Both the position numbers and the translations under genes were made by a program. Of a stretch of DNA of 64,000 bases, positions 15,809-24,421 are shown one piece after another (position 1 is the stretch's first letter; every line of letters begins with the position of its first letter). The notes under the pieces were generated by a model. That model made no database searches, was not told the DNA's origin, and saw only the letters and a list, made by a program, of their open reading frames with translations. This DNA comes from JAWPMT01 sp965227935 (GTDB lineage Bacteria; Bacteroidota; Bacteroidia; Cytophagales; Cyclobacteriaceae), in contig CBDDGS010000015.1 of NCBI GenBank assembly GCA_965227935.1, positions 184,750 to 248,749 on the forward strand, in the 5' to 3' direction.

Positions 15809-16981
15809 ATGAAACGAGTTTTACTTTTGCTTCTGGCCGTTCCTCTCTTTTTGCGTGCACAAACGCCACTGGCCACTATGCCTTATGAGATCTATGGAGA
15901 TTTCATCATTATCCCAATACAGATCAATCACTCGGAAGAGCTTGACTTCATTTTTGATACAGCTGATGGACTGACAGTGCTGAATAACATCACGGCGGCG
16001 GATTTAGAGTTGGAGTCTGGTAAGAAAAAAAGAGAAACCGGTGCTGGTAGTTTGTTGATGGGAGAATTGATCCGACACCAGGAGGTGGATATTGGGTCTT
16101 TCGCGATCAAGGACGTAGAGCTATACGTCACGTCTCTTAAGCATTTGGAAATCGCCCTTGGGCGTCATATTGATGGCATTATTGGGTATGATCTACTCAA
16201 GAACTACGTAGTCGAGATCAGTTACCTCGACAAGGAGTTTCATATCTATGACAGTAAGACATTCAAATACAGCAGTTACGGCGAGGAGTTTGACGTCAAG
16301 CTGACTTGGTCTATCCCGCACATACCGGCGACAGTCGAGCTCGTCAATGGTGAAGTCATTGAAGGTGAGTTTTGGGTGGACACCGGAGCCAGGACGTCAT
16401 TGGATTTCAATACACCACTTGTACACAAGGAAAACCTGCTGCAAAAGGTAGGAGAATATTACACGTACTATACAGCGGGCATCGGAGCCAAGGAAGCGGA
16501 ACATCACAAAGGGCGCGTTGCCAAATTGTCCTTTGGGAGATTTAGCTTCGACGATGTGCCAGTAGGTTTGAGTGAAGCCGGAAAGGGCATCCAGTCCAAT
16601 AAGAAGGTTGCGGGTATCATCGGCGATGAGATCCTCGAGCGTTTCGATATCACGTTTGATTACCCGAAGAAGAAGATGTATTTCGAACCCAATGGCTTGT
16701 ACGAAAAGGCCTTCCTGGTTGATGCCTCGGGGATCGGTCTACAACTAGACCAGACACAAACGAAAGTATTGATACATGAGGTGCACGAGCACTCTCCGGC
16801 CATGGAGGCAGGCCTTAAGGTGGACGACGAGATCACACAGGTCAACGGTAAGCCGGCCAGTGAATTCTCACTCGTACAACTTAGAGAAATGCTCTGCGAG
16901 GAGGGTGAGACCATCAAGCTCGAGATCAAATCAGGTGCTGACAGCCGGACAGTTAGTCTCGAGCTGCGTGAAATTATCTAA
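15809..16981 (+). CDS. Secreted retropepsin-like aspartyl protease with C-terminal PDZ domain
   Basis: The 390-residue protein has a signal peptide (MKRVLLLLLAVPLFLRAQ). Two aspartyl-protease-like half sites are visible: DFIFDTADGLTVLNN near residue 50, where the usual DTG/DSG is DTA, and EFWVDTGARTSLDF near residue 190 with a canonical DTG. A PDZ domain occupies about residues 300-385 (GIGLQLDQTQTKVLIHEVHEHSPAMEAGLKV is its first half). Proteins of this layout are common in Bacteroidota envelopes; substrates are unknown. The non-canonical first motif leaves catalysis uncertain. It has its own likely promoter and a terminator after the stop. Confidence 0.82.
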   Translation: MKRVLLLLLAVPLFLRAQTPLATMPYEIYGDFIIIPIQINHSEELDFIFDTADGLTVLNNITAADLELESGKKKRETGAGSLLMGELIRHQEVDIGSFAIKDVELYVTSLKHLEIALGRHIDGIIGYDLLKNYVVEISYLDKEFHIYDSKTFKYSSYGEEFDVKLTWSIPHIPATVELVNGEVIEGEFWVDTGARTSLDFNTPLVHKENLLQKVGEYYTYYTAGIGAKEAEHHKGRVAKLSFGRFSFDDVPVGLSEAGKGIQSNKKVAGIIGDEILERFDITFDYPKKKMYFEPNGLYEKAFLVDASGIGLQLDQTQTKVLIHEVHEHSPAMEAGLKVDDEITQVNGKPASEFSLVQLREMLCEEGETIKLEIKSGADSRTVSLELREII

Positions 16982-17003
16982 TCAGCAATCACCAAGACAT
17001 AAG

Positions 17004-17028
17004 AGGCGTCCGAGTGGCGCCTTTTTTT
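17004..17028 (+). terminator. Intrinsic terminator of the aspartyl protease gene
   Basis: AGGCGTC (17004-17010) pairs with GGCGCCT (17016-17022) across a 5-base loop (one G-U pair), followed by a T run through 17028. It lies 22 bases after the stop codon. Confidence 0.8.
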
Positions 17029-17060
17029 ATGGCCACCTGAGAGTAAATCATAACATTGTA

Positions 17061-17084
17061 TTATGTTTTCTATTAAAAACATAA
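17061..17084. promoter_or_regulatory. Operator-like inverted repeat upstream of icd
   Basis: TTATGTTTT (17061-17069) and AAAACATAA (17076-17084) are perfect reverse complements separated by 6 bases, 50 bases before the icd start codon in AT-rich DNA. Size and spacing fit a dimeric repressor or activator site; an mRNA hairpin is the alternative. Confidence 0.4.
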
Positions 17085-17134
17085 ATTAATATATATGAAT
17101 TGTTTATCCTTTCTTTGTCACAAATGAGTGATAG

Positions 17135-18568
17135 ATGCAGAGGATAACATTCGCAAAGGGCGACGGTATCGGCCCCGAAATAATGGATGCCACATTGAGT
17201 ATTCTTCGTGCTGCCAAAGCAAGAGTAGAGTGGGATGAAATAGTAGTAGGAGAGAAGGCGTATGCTGAAGGGCACACTTCGGGCATTGCCCCGGAAGCCT
17301 GGGACAAGATACGTGGGAACAAGATCTTTTTGAAGGCACCCATCACCACACCGCAGGGAGGAGGATACAAAAGCCTTAATGTCACTCTCAGAAAATCTCT
17401 GGGGCTATTTGCCAATGTCCGACCTTGTAAGAGCTTTCACCCCTTCGTTAGTACGAAACATCCGGAGTTGGATGTTGTGATCATTAGAGAGAACGAAGAA
17501 GACCTCTATGCGGGGATCGAGCATCAACAAACGGACGAGGTAGTTCAGTGCCTCAAACTGATCACGCGCCCCGGTTGTGAAAAGATTGTCCGATACGCGT
17601 TTGAGTACGCGAAGCTCTATAATCGGAAGAAAGTAACCTGCTTCGTGAAGGACAATATCATGAAGCACACAGACGGCCTTTTTCACAGGGTCTTCAAGGA
17701 AATAGCAGTGGAGTACCCCTCGATTACAGCGGAGACTTGGATCGTGGACATCGGTGCTGCCCGATTGGCGGATACACCACAGGATTTTGATGTCGTGGTC
17801 ACTCCCAACCTCTATGGAGATGTGGTATCCGATATTGCTGCGCAAATATCAGGCTCGGTGGGGCTGGCGGGTTCATCAAACATCGGCGAGCAATGCGCAA
17901 TGTTTGAAGCCATCCATGGATCTGCGCCAGTAATTGCTGGTCAGGGTATTGCCAACCCCTCGGGTCTCCTCCGTGCTGCTGTGATGATGCTCAATCATAT
18001 TGGTCAGCAGGATGTAGCGGAGAATGTCAAAAATGCCTGGGCGTGTACCATAGAAGACGGTATTCATACTCCTGATGTGTACAAGGAAGGGGTCTCTGTG
18101 AAGAAGGTAGGTTCCGCGGAATTTGCACAAGCCGTGATCGAAAGACTCGGACGCAAGCCGAAGCAACTACAGGAAGCAGAGTATCAGAAGGGAGTGCAGA
18201 TGAATATTCGCCCTTACCGTCGAGGCCCGGGAGCGAAGAAGGTACTTAAAGGGGTTGACGTATTCGTAGATTGGAAGGGCGAAAACGCCGAAGAACTCGC
18301 AGAGCGACTACAGAACCTCAATAGCGACATTAAACTGACCATGATAACCAACAGAGGTGTCAAGGTCTGGCCACATGGATTTGACGAGACCTTTTGCACA
18401 GATCACTGGCGATGCCGATATGAGGTGGACAACGGACATCCCGCGATCAAGGCAAGTATCCCCAAACTACTTGCCCAGGCCCTAGAAGAAGACGTCGATG
18501 TGATCAAGACGGAGAACCTCTATGAGTTTGACGGACTACGTGGTTATTCGCTTGGACAAGGCCAGTAA
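17135..18568 (+). CDS. icd: Isocitrate dehydrogenase, long (about 480-residue) type
   Basis: The 477-residue enzyme oxidatively decarboxylates isocitrate to 2-oxoglutarate in the TCA cycle. The N-terminal TFAKGDGIGPEIMDATL and the substrate-binding LNVTLRKSLGLFANVRPC segment mark the isocitrate/isopropylmalate dehydrogenase family. The signature NLYGDVVSDIAAQISGSVGL and the coenzyme loop EAIHGSAPVIAGQGIANP follow. A C-terminal extension of about 140 residues (from RPYRRGPGAKKVLKG) matches the Thermus-like and Bacteroidota long form rather than isopropylmalate dehydrogenase. Cofactor preference (NADP or NAD) cannot be read with certainty. It stands alone between two terminators, with an operator-like palindrome upstream. 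Confidence 0.9.
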   Translation: MQRITFAKGDGIGPEIMDATLSILRAAKARVEWDEIVVGEKAYAEGHTSGIAPEAWDKIRGNKIFLKAPITTPQGGGYKSLNVTLRKSLGLFANVRPCKSFHPFVSTKHPELDVVIIRENEEDLYAGIEHQQTDEVVQCLKLITRPGCEKIVRYAFEYAKLYNRKKVTCFVKDNIMKHTDGLFHRVFKEIAVEYPSITAETWIVDIGAARLADTPQDFDVVVTPNLYGDVVSDIAAQISGSVGLAGSSNIGEQCAMFEAIHGSAPVIAGQGIANPSGLLRAAVMMLNHIGQQDVAENVKNAWACTIEDGIHTPDVYKEGVSVKKVGSAEFAQAVIERLGRKPKQLQEAEYQKGVQMNIRPYRRGPGAKKVLKGVDVFVDWKGENAEELAERLQNLNSDIKLTMITNRGVKVWPHGFDETFCTDHWRCRYEVDNGHPAIKASIPKLLAQALEEDVDVIKTENLYEFDGLRGYSLGQGQ

Positions 18569-18610
18569 GTAAGATTTTGCATAAGTAATTCTCTTTATAT
18601 AGCCGACGGA

Positions 18611-18641
18611 GGAGAGGGTCGTTAGATCCTTTCCTTTTTTT
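18611..18641 (+). terminator. Intrinsic terminator of icd
   Basis: GGAGAGGGTC (18611-18620) pairs with GATCCTTTCC (18625-18634), a 10-bp stem with two G-U pairs and a GTTA loop, followed by seven T residues. It ends the icd transcript before the metH promoter. Confidence 0.85.
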
Positions 18642-18702
18642 GTTTCTGGCGTGGAGGATGGGGAGAATCGTCCTTTTTGTATTTGGGAATTCTCAGGATT
18701 TT

Positions 18703-18735
18703 TTGTACTCTTTTAAGGGCACTCCACTATATTTA
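18703..18735 (+). promoter_or_regulatory. Candidate promoter of the metH operon
   Basis: TTG at 18703-18705 and TATATTTA at 18728-18735 are spaced 22 bases apart, near the Bacteroidota -33/-7 consensus with one mismatch in the -7 element. The predicted start of transcription, about 18741, coincides with the first paired base of the SAM riboswitch, which supports the call. Confidence 0.5.
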
Positions 18736-18739
18736 CGCA

Positions 18740-18849
18740 CACTTATCGAGAAAGGTCGAGGGACTGGGCCCGTTGACACCTTGGCAACCTTTCCACCCGG
18801 ATTTCGGTGCCACCTCCCATCCTGAATTTGATTCAGGTGCAGATAAGCG
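18740..18849 (+). promoter_or_regulatory. SAM-I (S-box) riboswitch
   Basis: All hallmarks of the SAM-I aptamer are present. P1 is CTTATC (18742-18747) with GATAAG (18842-18847). The core GAGGGACTGG is at 18758-18767, followed by the GGCAACC segment near 18783, GGTGCCA near 18807 and a P4 hairpin CCTGAA...TTCAGG. It precedes metH by 36 bases. No terminator stem with T run follows, so control is probably at translation. SAM binding should lower expression of metH1-metH2-metF. A second GATAAGT copy at 18871-18877 could compete for the 5' strand of P1. Confidence 0.95.
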
Positions 18850-18885
18850 CAGCCAGCTGGTTCCTTCTCTGATAAGTTGAGTTTT

Positions 18886-19911
18886 ATGATCGAGACAGAA
18901 GGAATGGATATTCACGATATAATCAAAAAGCGGATTTTGGTCTTGGATGGTGCGATGGGTACAATGATTCAGCGGCACCAATTGACGGAAGAGGATTTTC
19001 GCAACGAGGACCTCAAGGATCATCCTTCACCTTTGAAGGGCAACAATGACCTCCTTTCCGTCACGCGTCCGGATATAATAAAGGACATTCACTTGGAGTA
19101 CTTCAAGGCCGGCGCCGACATTGCTGAGACCAATACTTTCAGCTCCACTTCCATCGCACAAGCCGATTACGGGTTGGAGTCGGACGAGTGGGTATATAAA
19201 CTGAACTTTGAGTCAGCAAGAATCGCCCGTGAAGCGGCAGACGAGATGACCGCAAAAGAACCCCACAAGCCCCGGTTTGTCGCAGGTTCCATGGGACCGA
19301 CGAATAAAACGGCGTCCCTATCGCCAGACGTGAATGATCCCGGCTACCGGGCAGTAACGTTTGACGAACTTCGAGCTGCCTACAAGGCCCAAGCTCAGGC
19401 CCTGATTGATGGTGGTGCTGATCTTTTGCTGGTGGAGACAGTCTTTGATACTCTCAACGCCAAGGCTGCCATTGTTGGGATTGAAGAAATCAAGCAAGAG
19501 ACGGGAAGGGACATCCCTGTCATGGTATCTGGAACTATCACCGATGCCTCTGGGCGCACACTTTCCGGCCAGACGACAGAGGCTTTTCTCATTTCGCTTT
19601 CTCACATTAACCTGTTTAGCGTAGGACTCAATTGTGCCCTGGGCGCCAATCAGCTGAGACCTTATTTGCAGACGCTCAGTCATGAAGCAGACTTCCACAC
19701 AAGCGCTCATCCCAATGCGGGTCTCCCCAACGAATTTGGTGAGTACGACCAGACGCCGGAGGAGATGGCCGAGCAAATCAAGGAATACCTGGATGAGGGA
19801 CTCGTGAATGTCATCGGTGGGTGCTGTGGAACTACACCGGACCACATTCGCGCCATAGCCAACCTCGCTGCTAAATATGAACCTCGCGGCAAAACCCTGA
19901 TTCCTGCCTAA
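18886..19911 (+). CDS. metH: Methionine synthase, homocysteine-binding module (split MetH, part 1)
   Basis: The 341-residue protein is the homocysteine S-methyltransferase barrel of cobalamin-dependent methionine synthase. It opens LVLDGAMGTMIQRHQL and includes ADIAETNTFSSTSIAQADYGL. The zinc-ligand cysteines appear in SVGLNCALGANQLRP and near the end in VIGGCCGTTPDHIRAIA. In many bacteria this is fused to the folate and cobalamin modules in one protein of about 1230 residues; here it stops cleanly and the rest is a separate gene 10 bases on, a known arrangement in Bacteroidota. ATG 18886 is preferred over the TTG at 18877; ATG 18904 is another option. It lies under the SAM riboswitch. Confidence 0.93.
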   Translation: MIETEGMDIHDIIKKRILVLDGAMGTMIQRHQLTEEDFRNEDLKDHPSPLKGNNDLLSVTRPDIIKDIHLEYFKAGADIAETNTFSSTSIAQADYGLESDEWVYKLNFESARIAREAADEMTAKEPHKPRFVAGSMGPTNKTASLSPDVNDPGYRAVTFDELRAAYKAQAQALIDGGADLLLVETVFDTLNAKAAIVGIEEIKQETGRDIPVMVSGTITDASGRTLSGQTTEAFLISLSHINLFSVGLNCALGANQLRPYLQTLSHEADFHTSAHPNAGLPNEFGEYDQTPEEMAEQIKEYLDEGLVNVIGGCCGTTPDHIRAIANLAAKYEPRGKTLIPA

Positions 19912-19921
19912 AGATCAAGAT

Positions 19922-22570
19922 ATGGTAATACCCCCATTGAAGCTATCCGGCCTTGAGCCGCTGATTGTCAATGACCAAACGAATTTTGTCAATATTGGAG
20001 AACGCACGAACGTAACTGGTTCGGCGCGATTCGCAAGATTGATCAGAGAAGACCAATACGATGTAGCCCTTGACGTGGCTTTGGACCAGGTACGAGGTGG
20101 TGCTCAGATCCTGGACGTCAATATGGACGAAGGTATGCTCGACGGTAAGGCGGCGATGGTAAGATTTCTGCATCTGATCGCTTCTGAGCCCGAGATCGCT
20201 CGAATCCCTATAATGATTGATTCCTCAAAGTGGGAGATCATAGAGGCCGGCCTTCAGTGCATTCAGGGCAAGGGTGTGGTCAACTCCATTTCTCTGAAAG
20301 AGGGAGAAGCTCCTTTTCTTGAGCAAGCACGCAAGATCAAAATGTACGGAGCGGCCACTGTGGTCATGGCTTTTGATGAACAGGGGCAGGCCGATACCTA
20401 TGAGCGTCGAATCGCTATTTGTGAAAGGTCGTACCGACTGTTGACGGATGTAGTTGGATTTGCTCCTCAGGACATCATTTTCGACCCCAACATCTTCCCT
20501 GTCGCCACGGGTATTGCAGAGCACAACAACTATGCTGTCGATTTTTTTGAGGCGACGAAGTGGATCAAGAAAAACCTACCGGGGGCCAAAGTAAGTGGGG
20601 GAGTGAGCAACGTGTCTTTCTCGTTCCGTGGCAACAATGTGGTCCGGGAAGCAATGCACAGTGCCTTTCTGTACCATGCCATACAGGCTGGTATGGACAT
20701 GGGCATCGTGAATGCGGGCATGATTGAAGTCTACGATGAGATTCCCAAAGAGCTACTCGAGCATGTAGAGGATGTACTGCTCAATCGCCGAGAAGACGCT
20801 ACAGAACGACTGGTTGACTATGCTGAAAAGGTAAGAGGTGCGGGGAAGACCAAAGTCATCGATACAGAATGGCGAAAGGGAACTGTTGAAGAGCGATTGG
20901 CGCATGCACTCATCAAGGGAATCGTTGATCATGTGGAGGAAGATACCGAGGAGGCACGGCAAAAGTACGACAAGCCGCTACACGTGATCGAAGGCCCGTT
21001 AATGGACGGCATGAACACCGTAGGGGACCTGTTTGGGAGCGGGAAGATGTTCCTGCCTCAAGTGGTGAAGAGCGCCCGGGTGATGAAGAAATCAGTAGCC
21101 TACCTTATCCCGTACCTGGAAGCAGAAAAGTCGGCAGGAAACAACAGCAAGGGCAAGATCCTGCTGGCGACTGTGAAGGGCGATGTACACGACATTGGGA
21201 AGAACATCGTCGGCGTAGTGCTCGCTTGCAACAACTACGACATTGTCGATATGGGCGTGATGGTGCCCGCTGAAAAGATTTTGGACAAAGCGGTCGAGGT
21301 CAATGCCGACATCATTGGTCTGAGTGGCTTGATCACCCCCTCTCTTGACGAGATGGTACACGTGGCGGAGGAAATGGAACACCGAGGGATGAAGACGCCT
21401 CTTCTGATTGGCGGAGCCACTACTTCGAGGGTGCACACCGCAGTGAAGATAGCGCCCAAGTATTCCGGGCCGTCCATTCATGTCTTGGACGCATCCAAGT
21501 CAGTGACTGTCGCATCCAAGCTGCTGGGCTCAGATGCGGGAGCGTACACAGATCAAATCTCTGTTGAGTACCTTGATCTGGCTGACAACCATCACAATCG
21601 CCGGAAAGAGAAGGCGTTCGTTTCATACGAGGAGGCGCAGAGCAACCGCGTCACGATTGATTGGGACAATTACACTCCGACAAGGCCTAAGCATTTGGGC
21701 ATCACGACATTTGAAGATTATCCCATCGCGGAGATCAGGGAATACATCGACTGGACACCATTTTTCTCCACCTGGATGCTCAAAGGCACCCATCCCAACA
21801 TCCTGGCAGATGGGGTGGTCGGAGAGGAGGCCAAAAAGCTCTTCATGGATGCTAACGCGATGCTTGATAAAATCATCGCTGGCAAGCTCCTTACCGCAAA
21901 GGGAGTCGTCGGTCTCTATCCGGCAAATAGCCAGGGTGATGACGTGGTCTTGCCGGGGGACGTAAGGTTGCATTTCCTGAGGCAGCAAGGGAAGAAAGGC
22001 ACGAACATTCCAAACATTTCGCTTGCCGACTTCATTGCACCCCAAGGTACAAAGGAGGATTACATTGGAGGATTTGCTGTGACCACGGGAATTAGCATTG
22101 AGAAGCTCATAAAGGCTTACGAGGATGACCACGACGACTACAATGTCATTATGATCAAGGCCGTGGCAGACAGGCTTGCGGAAGCATTTGCAGAGTTGAT
22201 GCACGAAAAAGTCAGAAAGGAATTGTGGGGGTATGCTGTCGACGAGCAATTGACTAACCCGCAGCTTATCAAAGAAGAATACCAGGGCATCCGTCCAGCG
22301 CCGGGCTATCCGGCTTGCCCGGATCACACGGAGAAGCGCACACTGTTTGACTTACTACAGGTAGAGAAGCGGACAGGCATCAAGCTCACGGATTCCTATG
22401 CCATGTACCCCGCGTCGGCTGTGAGTGGATGGTACTTTGGACACCCCGATGCACGGTATTTCGGGCTTGGGAAAATTTATGAAGATCAAGTACGTGACTA
22501 CGCCAAAAGAAAGGACCTCACACTAGAGGAGATGGAACGTTGGCTGGCGCCGAACTTAGGATATAGATAA
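19922..22570 (+). CDS. metH: Methionine synthase, folate, cobalamin and activation modules (split MetH, part 2)
   Basis: The 882-residue protein carries the pterin-binding barrel (about residues 20-280: FVNIGERTNVTGSARF, DVNMDEGMLDGKAAM), then the cobalamin cap and Rossmann domain. The latter has the base-off ligand motif VKGDVHDIGKN near residue 425 and SGLITPSLDEM, GGATTSRVHTAVKI behind it. The C-terminal AdoMet-dependent reactivation domain (from about residue 600) ends RPAPGYPACPDHTEKR and YAMYPASAVSGWYFGHP. With the upstream homocysteine module it transfers methyl from 5-methyltetrahydrofolate to homocysteine. It overlaps metF by one base. Confidence 0.94.
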   Translation: MVIPPLKLSGLEPLIVNDQTNFVNIGERTNVTGSARFARLIREDQYDVALDVALDQVRGGAQILDVNMDEGMLDGKAAMVRFLHLIASEPEIARIPIMIDSSKWEIIEAGLQCIQGKGVVNSISLKEGEAPFLEQARKIKMYGAATVVMAFDEQGQADTYERRIAICERSYRLLTDVVGFAPQDIIFDPNIFPVATGIAEHNNYAVDFFEATKWIKKNLPGAKVSGGVSNVSFSFRGNNVVREAMHSAFLYHAIQAGMDMGIVNAGMIEVYDEIPKELLEHVEDVLLNRREDATERLVDYAEKVRGAGKTKVIDTEWRKGTVEERLAHALIKGIVDHVEEDTEEARQKYDKPLHVIEGPLMDGMNTVGDLFGSGKMFLPQVVKSARVMKKSVAYLIPYLEAEKSAGNNSKGKILLATVKGDVHDIGKNIVGVVLACNNYDIVDMGVMVPAEKILDKAVEVNADIIGLSGLITPSLDEMVHVAEEMEHRGMKTPLLIGGATTSRVHTAVKIAPKYSGPSIHVLDASKSVTVASKLLGSDAGAYTDQISVEYLDLADNHHNRRKEKAFVSYEEAQSNRVTIDWDNYTPTRPKHLGITTFEDYPIAEIREYIDWTPFFSTWMLKGTHPNILADGVVGEEAKKLFMDANAMLDKIIAGKLLTAKGVVGLYPANSQGDDVVLPGDVRLHFLRQQGKKGTNIPNISLADFIAPQGTKEDYIGGFAVTTGISIEKLIKAYEDDHDDYNVIMIKAVADRLAEAFAELMHEKVRKELWGYAVDEQLTNPQLIKEEYQGIRPAPGYPACPDHTEKRTLFDLLQVEKRTGIKLTDSYAMYPASAVSGWYFGHPDARYFGLGKIYEDQVRDYAKRKDLTLEEMERWLAPNLGYR

Positions 22571-23523
22571 TGAAAATCACCGAACACCTGAAGAAGGCGA
22601 AAGGTAAAACGCTTTTCAGCTTCGAAATCTTGCCACCGGTGAAGGGGCAAAGTGTCAAGTCCATTTTCGATGCGATCGATCCGTTGATGGAGTTCAAACC
22701 TCCTTTTATTGACGTCACTTACCACCGGGAGGAGTATATCTATAAAAAACATCCCAATGGCCTTCTCGAGCGCATTTCTACAAGAAAGCGACCTGGGACG
22801 GTTGGGATCTGTTCGGCCATCATCAACAAGTACAAAGTGGACCCGGTACCTCATATCATTTGTGGTGGATTTACCAAGGAGGAGACGGAGAATGCACTGA
22901 TCGATCTCGATTTTCTGGGGATTGACAATGTGCTCGTGTTGAGAGGGGATGCCATCAAGTCTGAGGGAGCTTTCCGACCGGAAGAGAACGGCCATCATTA
23001 TGCGTCCGATCTCTTGCAGCAAGTGTTGGACTTGAACCATGGCTCCTACCTACATGAGGAAGTGGAAGGTTCAAAGACAGACTTCTGTATCGGAGTGGCT
23101 GGCTACCCTGAGAAGCATTTCGAGGCGCCTAACCTCAATATCGATATCAAGTACCTCAAGAAGAAGATCGATATGGGGGCAGAGTACATCGTCACACAGA
23201 TGTTCTTTGAGAATGAGAAGTACTTCGAGTTTGTCGACAAGTGTCGGGAGGCTGGCATCAAAGTGCCGATCATTCCCGGATTGAAGCCCCTTGCCACTAA
23301 ACGCCAAATGACCGTTTTGCCAAGTATCTTCCATGTTGACCTGCCCGATGAATTGACAAACGAGCTGGAGAAGTGCAAAGACAATGCCGCGGTAAAGGAA
23401 GTGGGTGTCGAGTGGTGCATCAAGCAGTCCAAGGAATTGATGGAGCGGGGAGCACCTGTGTTGCACTACTACACCATGAGCAAGTCAGCCTCCATTCGTA
23501 GAATCGCCGAGGCGCTTTTCTGA
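22570..23523 (+). CDS. metF: 5,10-methylenetetrahydrofolate reductase
   Basis: The 317-residue flavoprotein makes 5-methyltetrahydrofolate, the methyl donor used by the MetH proteins encoded just upstream. Family features are FSFEILPPVKGQSV at the start with the catalytic Glu, FIDVTYHREEY, then NVLVLRGDAIKSEG in the FAD-binding region, and GAEYIVTQMFFENEKYFEFVDKCREAGIKVPIIPG later. Its ATG overlaps the metH2 stop by one base (TAATG), so translation is likely coupled and metF is under the same SAM riboswitch. Length fits the bacterial enzyme. Confidence 0.95.
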   Translation: MKITEHLKKAKGKTLFSFEILPPVKGQSVKSIFDAIDPLMEFKPPFIDVTYHREEYIYKKHPNGLLERISTRKRPGTVGICSAIINKYKVDPVPHIICGGFTKEETENALIDLDFLGIDNVLVLRGDAIKSEGAFRPEENGHHYASDLLQQVLDLNHGSYLHEEVEGSKTDFCIGVAGYPEKHFEAPNLNIDIKYLKKKIDMGAEYIVTQMFFENEKYFEFVDKCREAGIKVPIIPGLKPLATKRQMTVLPSIFHVDLPDELTNELEKCKDNAAVKEVGVEWCIKQSKELMERGAPVLHYYTMSKSASIRRIAEALF

Positions 23524-23562
23524 TCGAACTAAGGTCGTACTGTTGCTGTTGCCAAGTAGATC

Positions 23563-24405
23563 ATGAAAGTCATTGAGTGCCCACGTGATGCCATGCAGGG
23601 AATAGAGGCTTTTATTCCCACTGCCACTAAAACGGAGTATCTAAACAAACTCCTCGAGGTTGGGTTCGATACGCTGGATTTTGGGAGCTTCGTAAGTCCC
23701 AAAGCCATTCCACAAATGAGGGATACCGCAGAGGTTCTTGAAGGTTTGAATCTCGGGTCGACTGACACCCGTTTGCTGGCCATAGTTGCCAATGTGCGAG
23801 GTGCCGAAGACGCTTGCCAGTTTCCTGAGATCACCTATCTGGGATTTCCATTGTCCATCTCCGAGACTTTCCAGCTTCGCAACACCAATCGGACGATTAC
23901 TCAGGCCTTCGAGATTGTTGAGAAGATACAGGGTCTCTGTGCTTCGCACGGCAAGGAACAGGTCGTGTACTTAAGCATGGGTTTTGGTAACCCTTATGGA
24001 GACCCGTATAGCCCCGAAGTAATTGCCGATTTTATTGAGCGATTGCAGGGACTAGGTATTCGTATCGTATCGCTGGCGGATACTGTGGGCATGGCCACGG
24101 GCTCTGAAGTGAATGGGGCGCTGAAAGGGGCCATTGAGGCCTTTCCTGATCTGGAGATTGGCGCACACCTCCATGCAGCTCCCACGCAGGTGGAAGAAAA
24201 GGTCTTGGCCGTCATCGACGCTGGTTGTCAAAGAATTGATGGCGCTTTGAGGGGATTTGGAGGATGTCCGATGGCCGAAGACGATTTGGTCGGAAATGTG
24301 CCTACTGAGGAGATCCTGTCCCTTCTCGCCACAAATGAAAAGCCGTGGCTACGTGATGAGCCTTTGCAACAAGCTCTAGCACTCTCCGGCAATGTCTTCG
24401 GATGA
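23563..24405 (+). CDS. Hydroxymethylglutaryl-CoA lyase
   Basis: The 280-residue TIM-barrel aldolase has the DRE-TIM metallolyase N-terminus VIECPRDAMQG, with conserved Arg and Asp. FGSFVSPKAIPQM is typical of HMG-CoA lyase. It continues with VSLADTVGMATGSEV and the metal-ligand HLHA (GAHLHAAP). The terminal GFGGCPMAEDDLVGNVPTE contains the active-site cysteine. The reaction cleaves HMG-CoA to acetyl-CoA and acetoacetate at the end of leucine degradation. It follows metF by 39 bases on the same strand, but has no pathway link to it. No other leucine-degradation gene is in the window. Confidence 0.88.
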   Translation: MKVIECPRDAMQGIEAFIPTATKTEYLNKLLEVGFDTLDFGSFVSPKAIPQMRDTAEVLEGLNLGSTDTRLLAIVANVRGAEDACQFPEITYLGFPLSISETFQLRNTNRTITQAFEIVEKIQGLCASHGKEQVVYLSMGFGNPYGDPYSPEVIADFIERLQGLGIRIVSLADTVGMATGSEVNGALKGAIEAFPDLEIGAHLHAAPTQVEEKVLAVIDAGCQRIDGALRGFGGCPMAEDDLVGNVPTEEILSLLATNEKPWLRDEPLQQALALSGNVFG

Positions 24406-24421
24406 CTTTAAACCCGGATAA

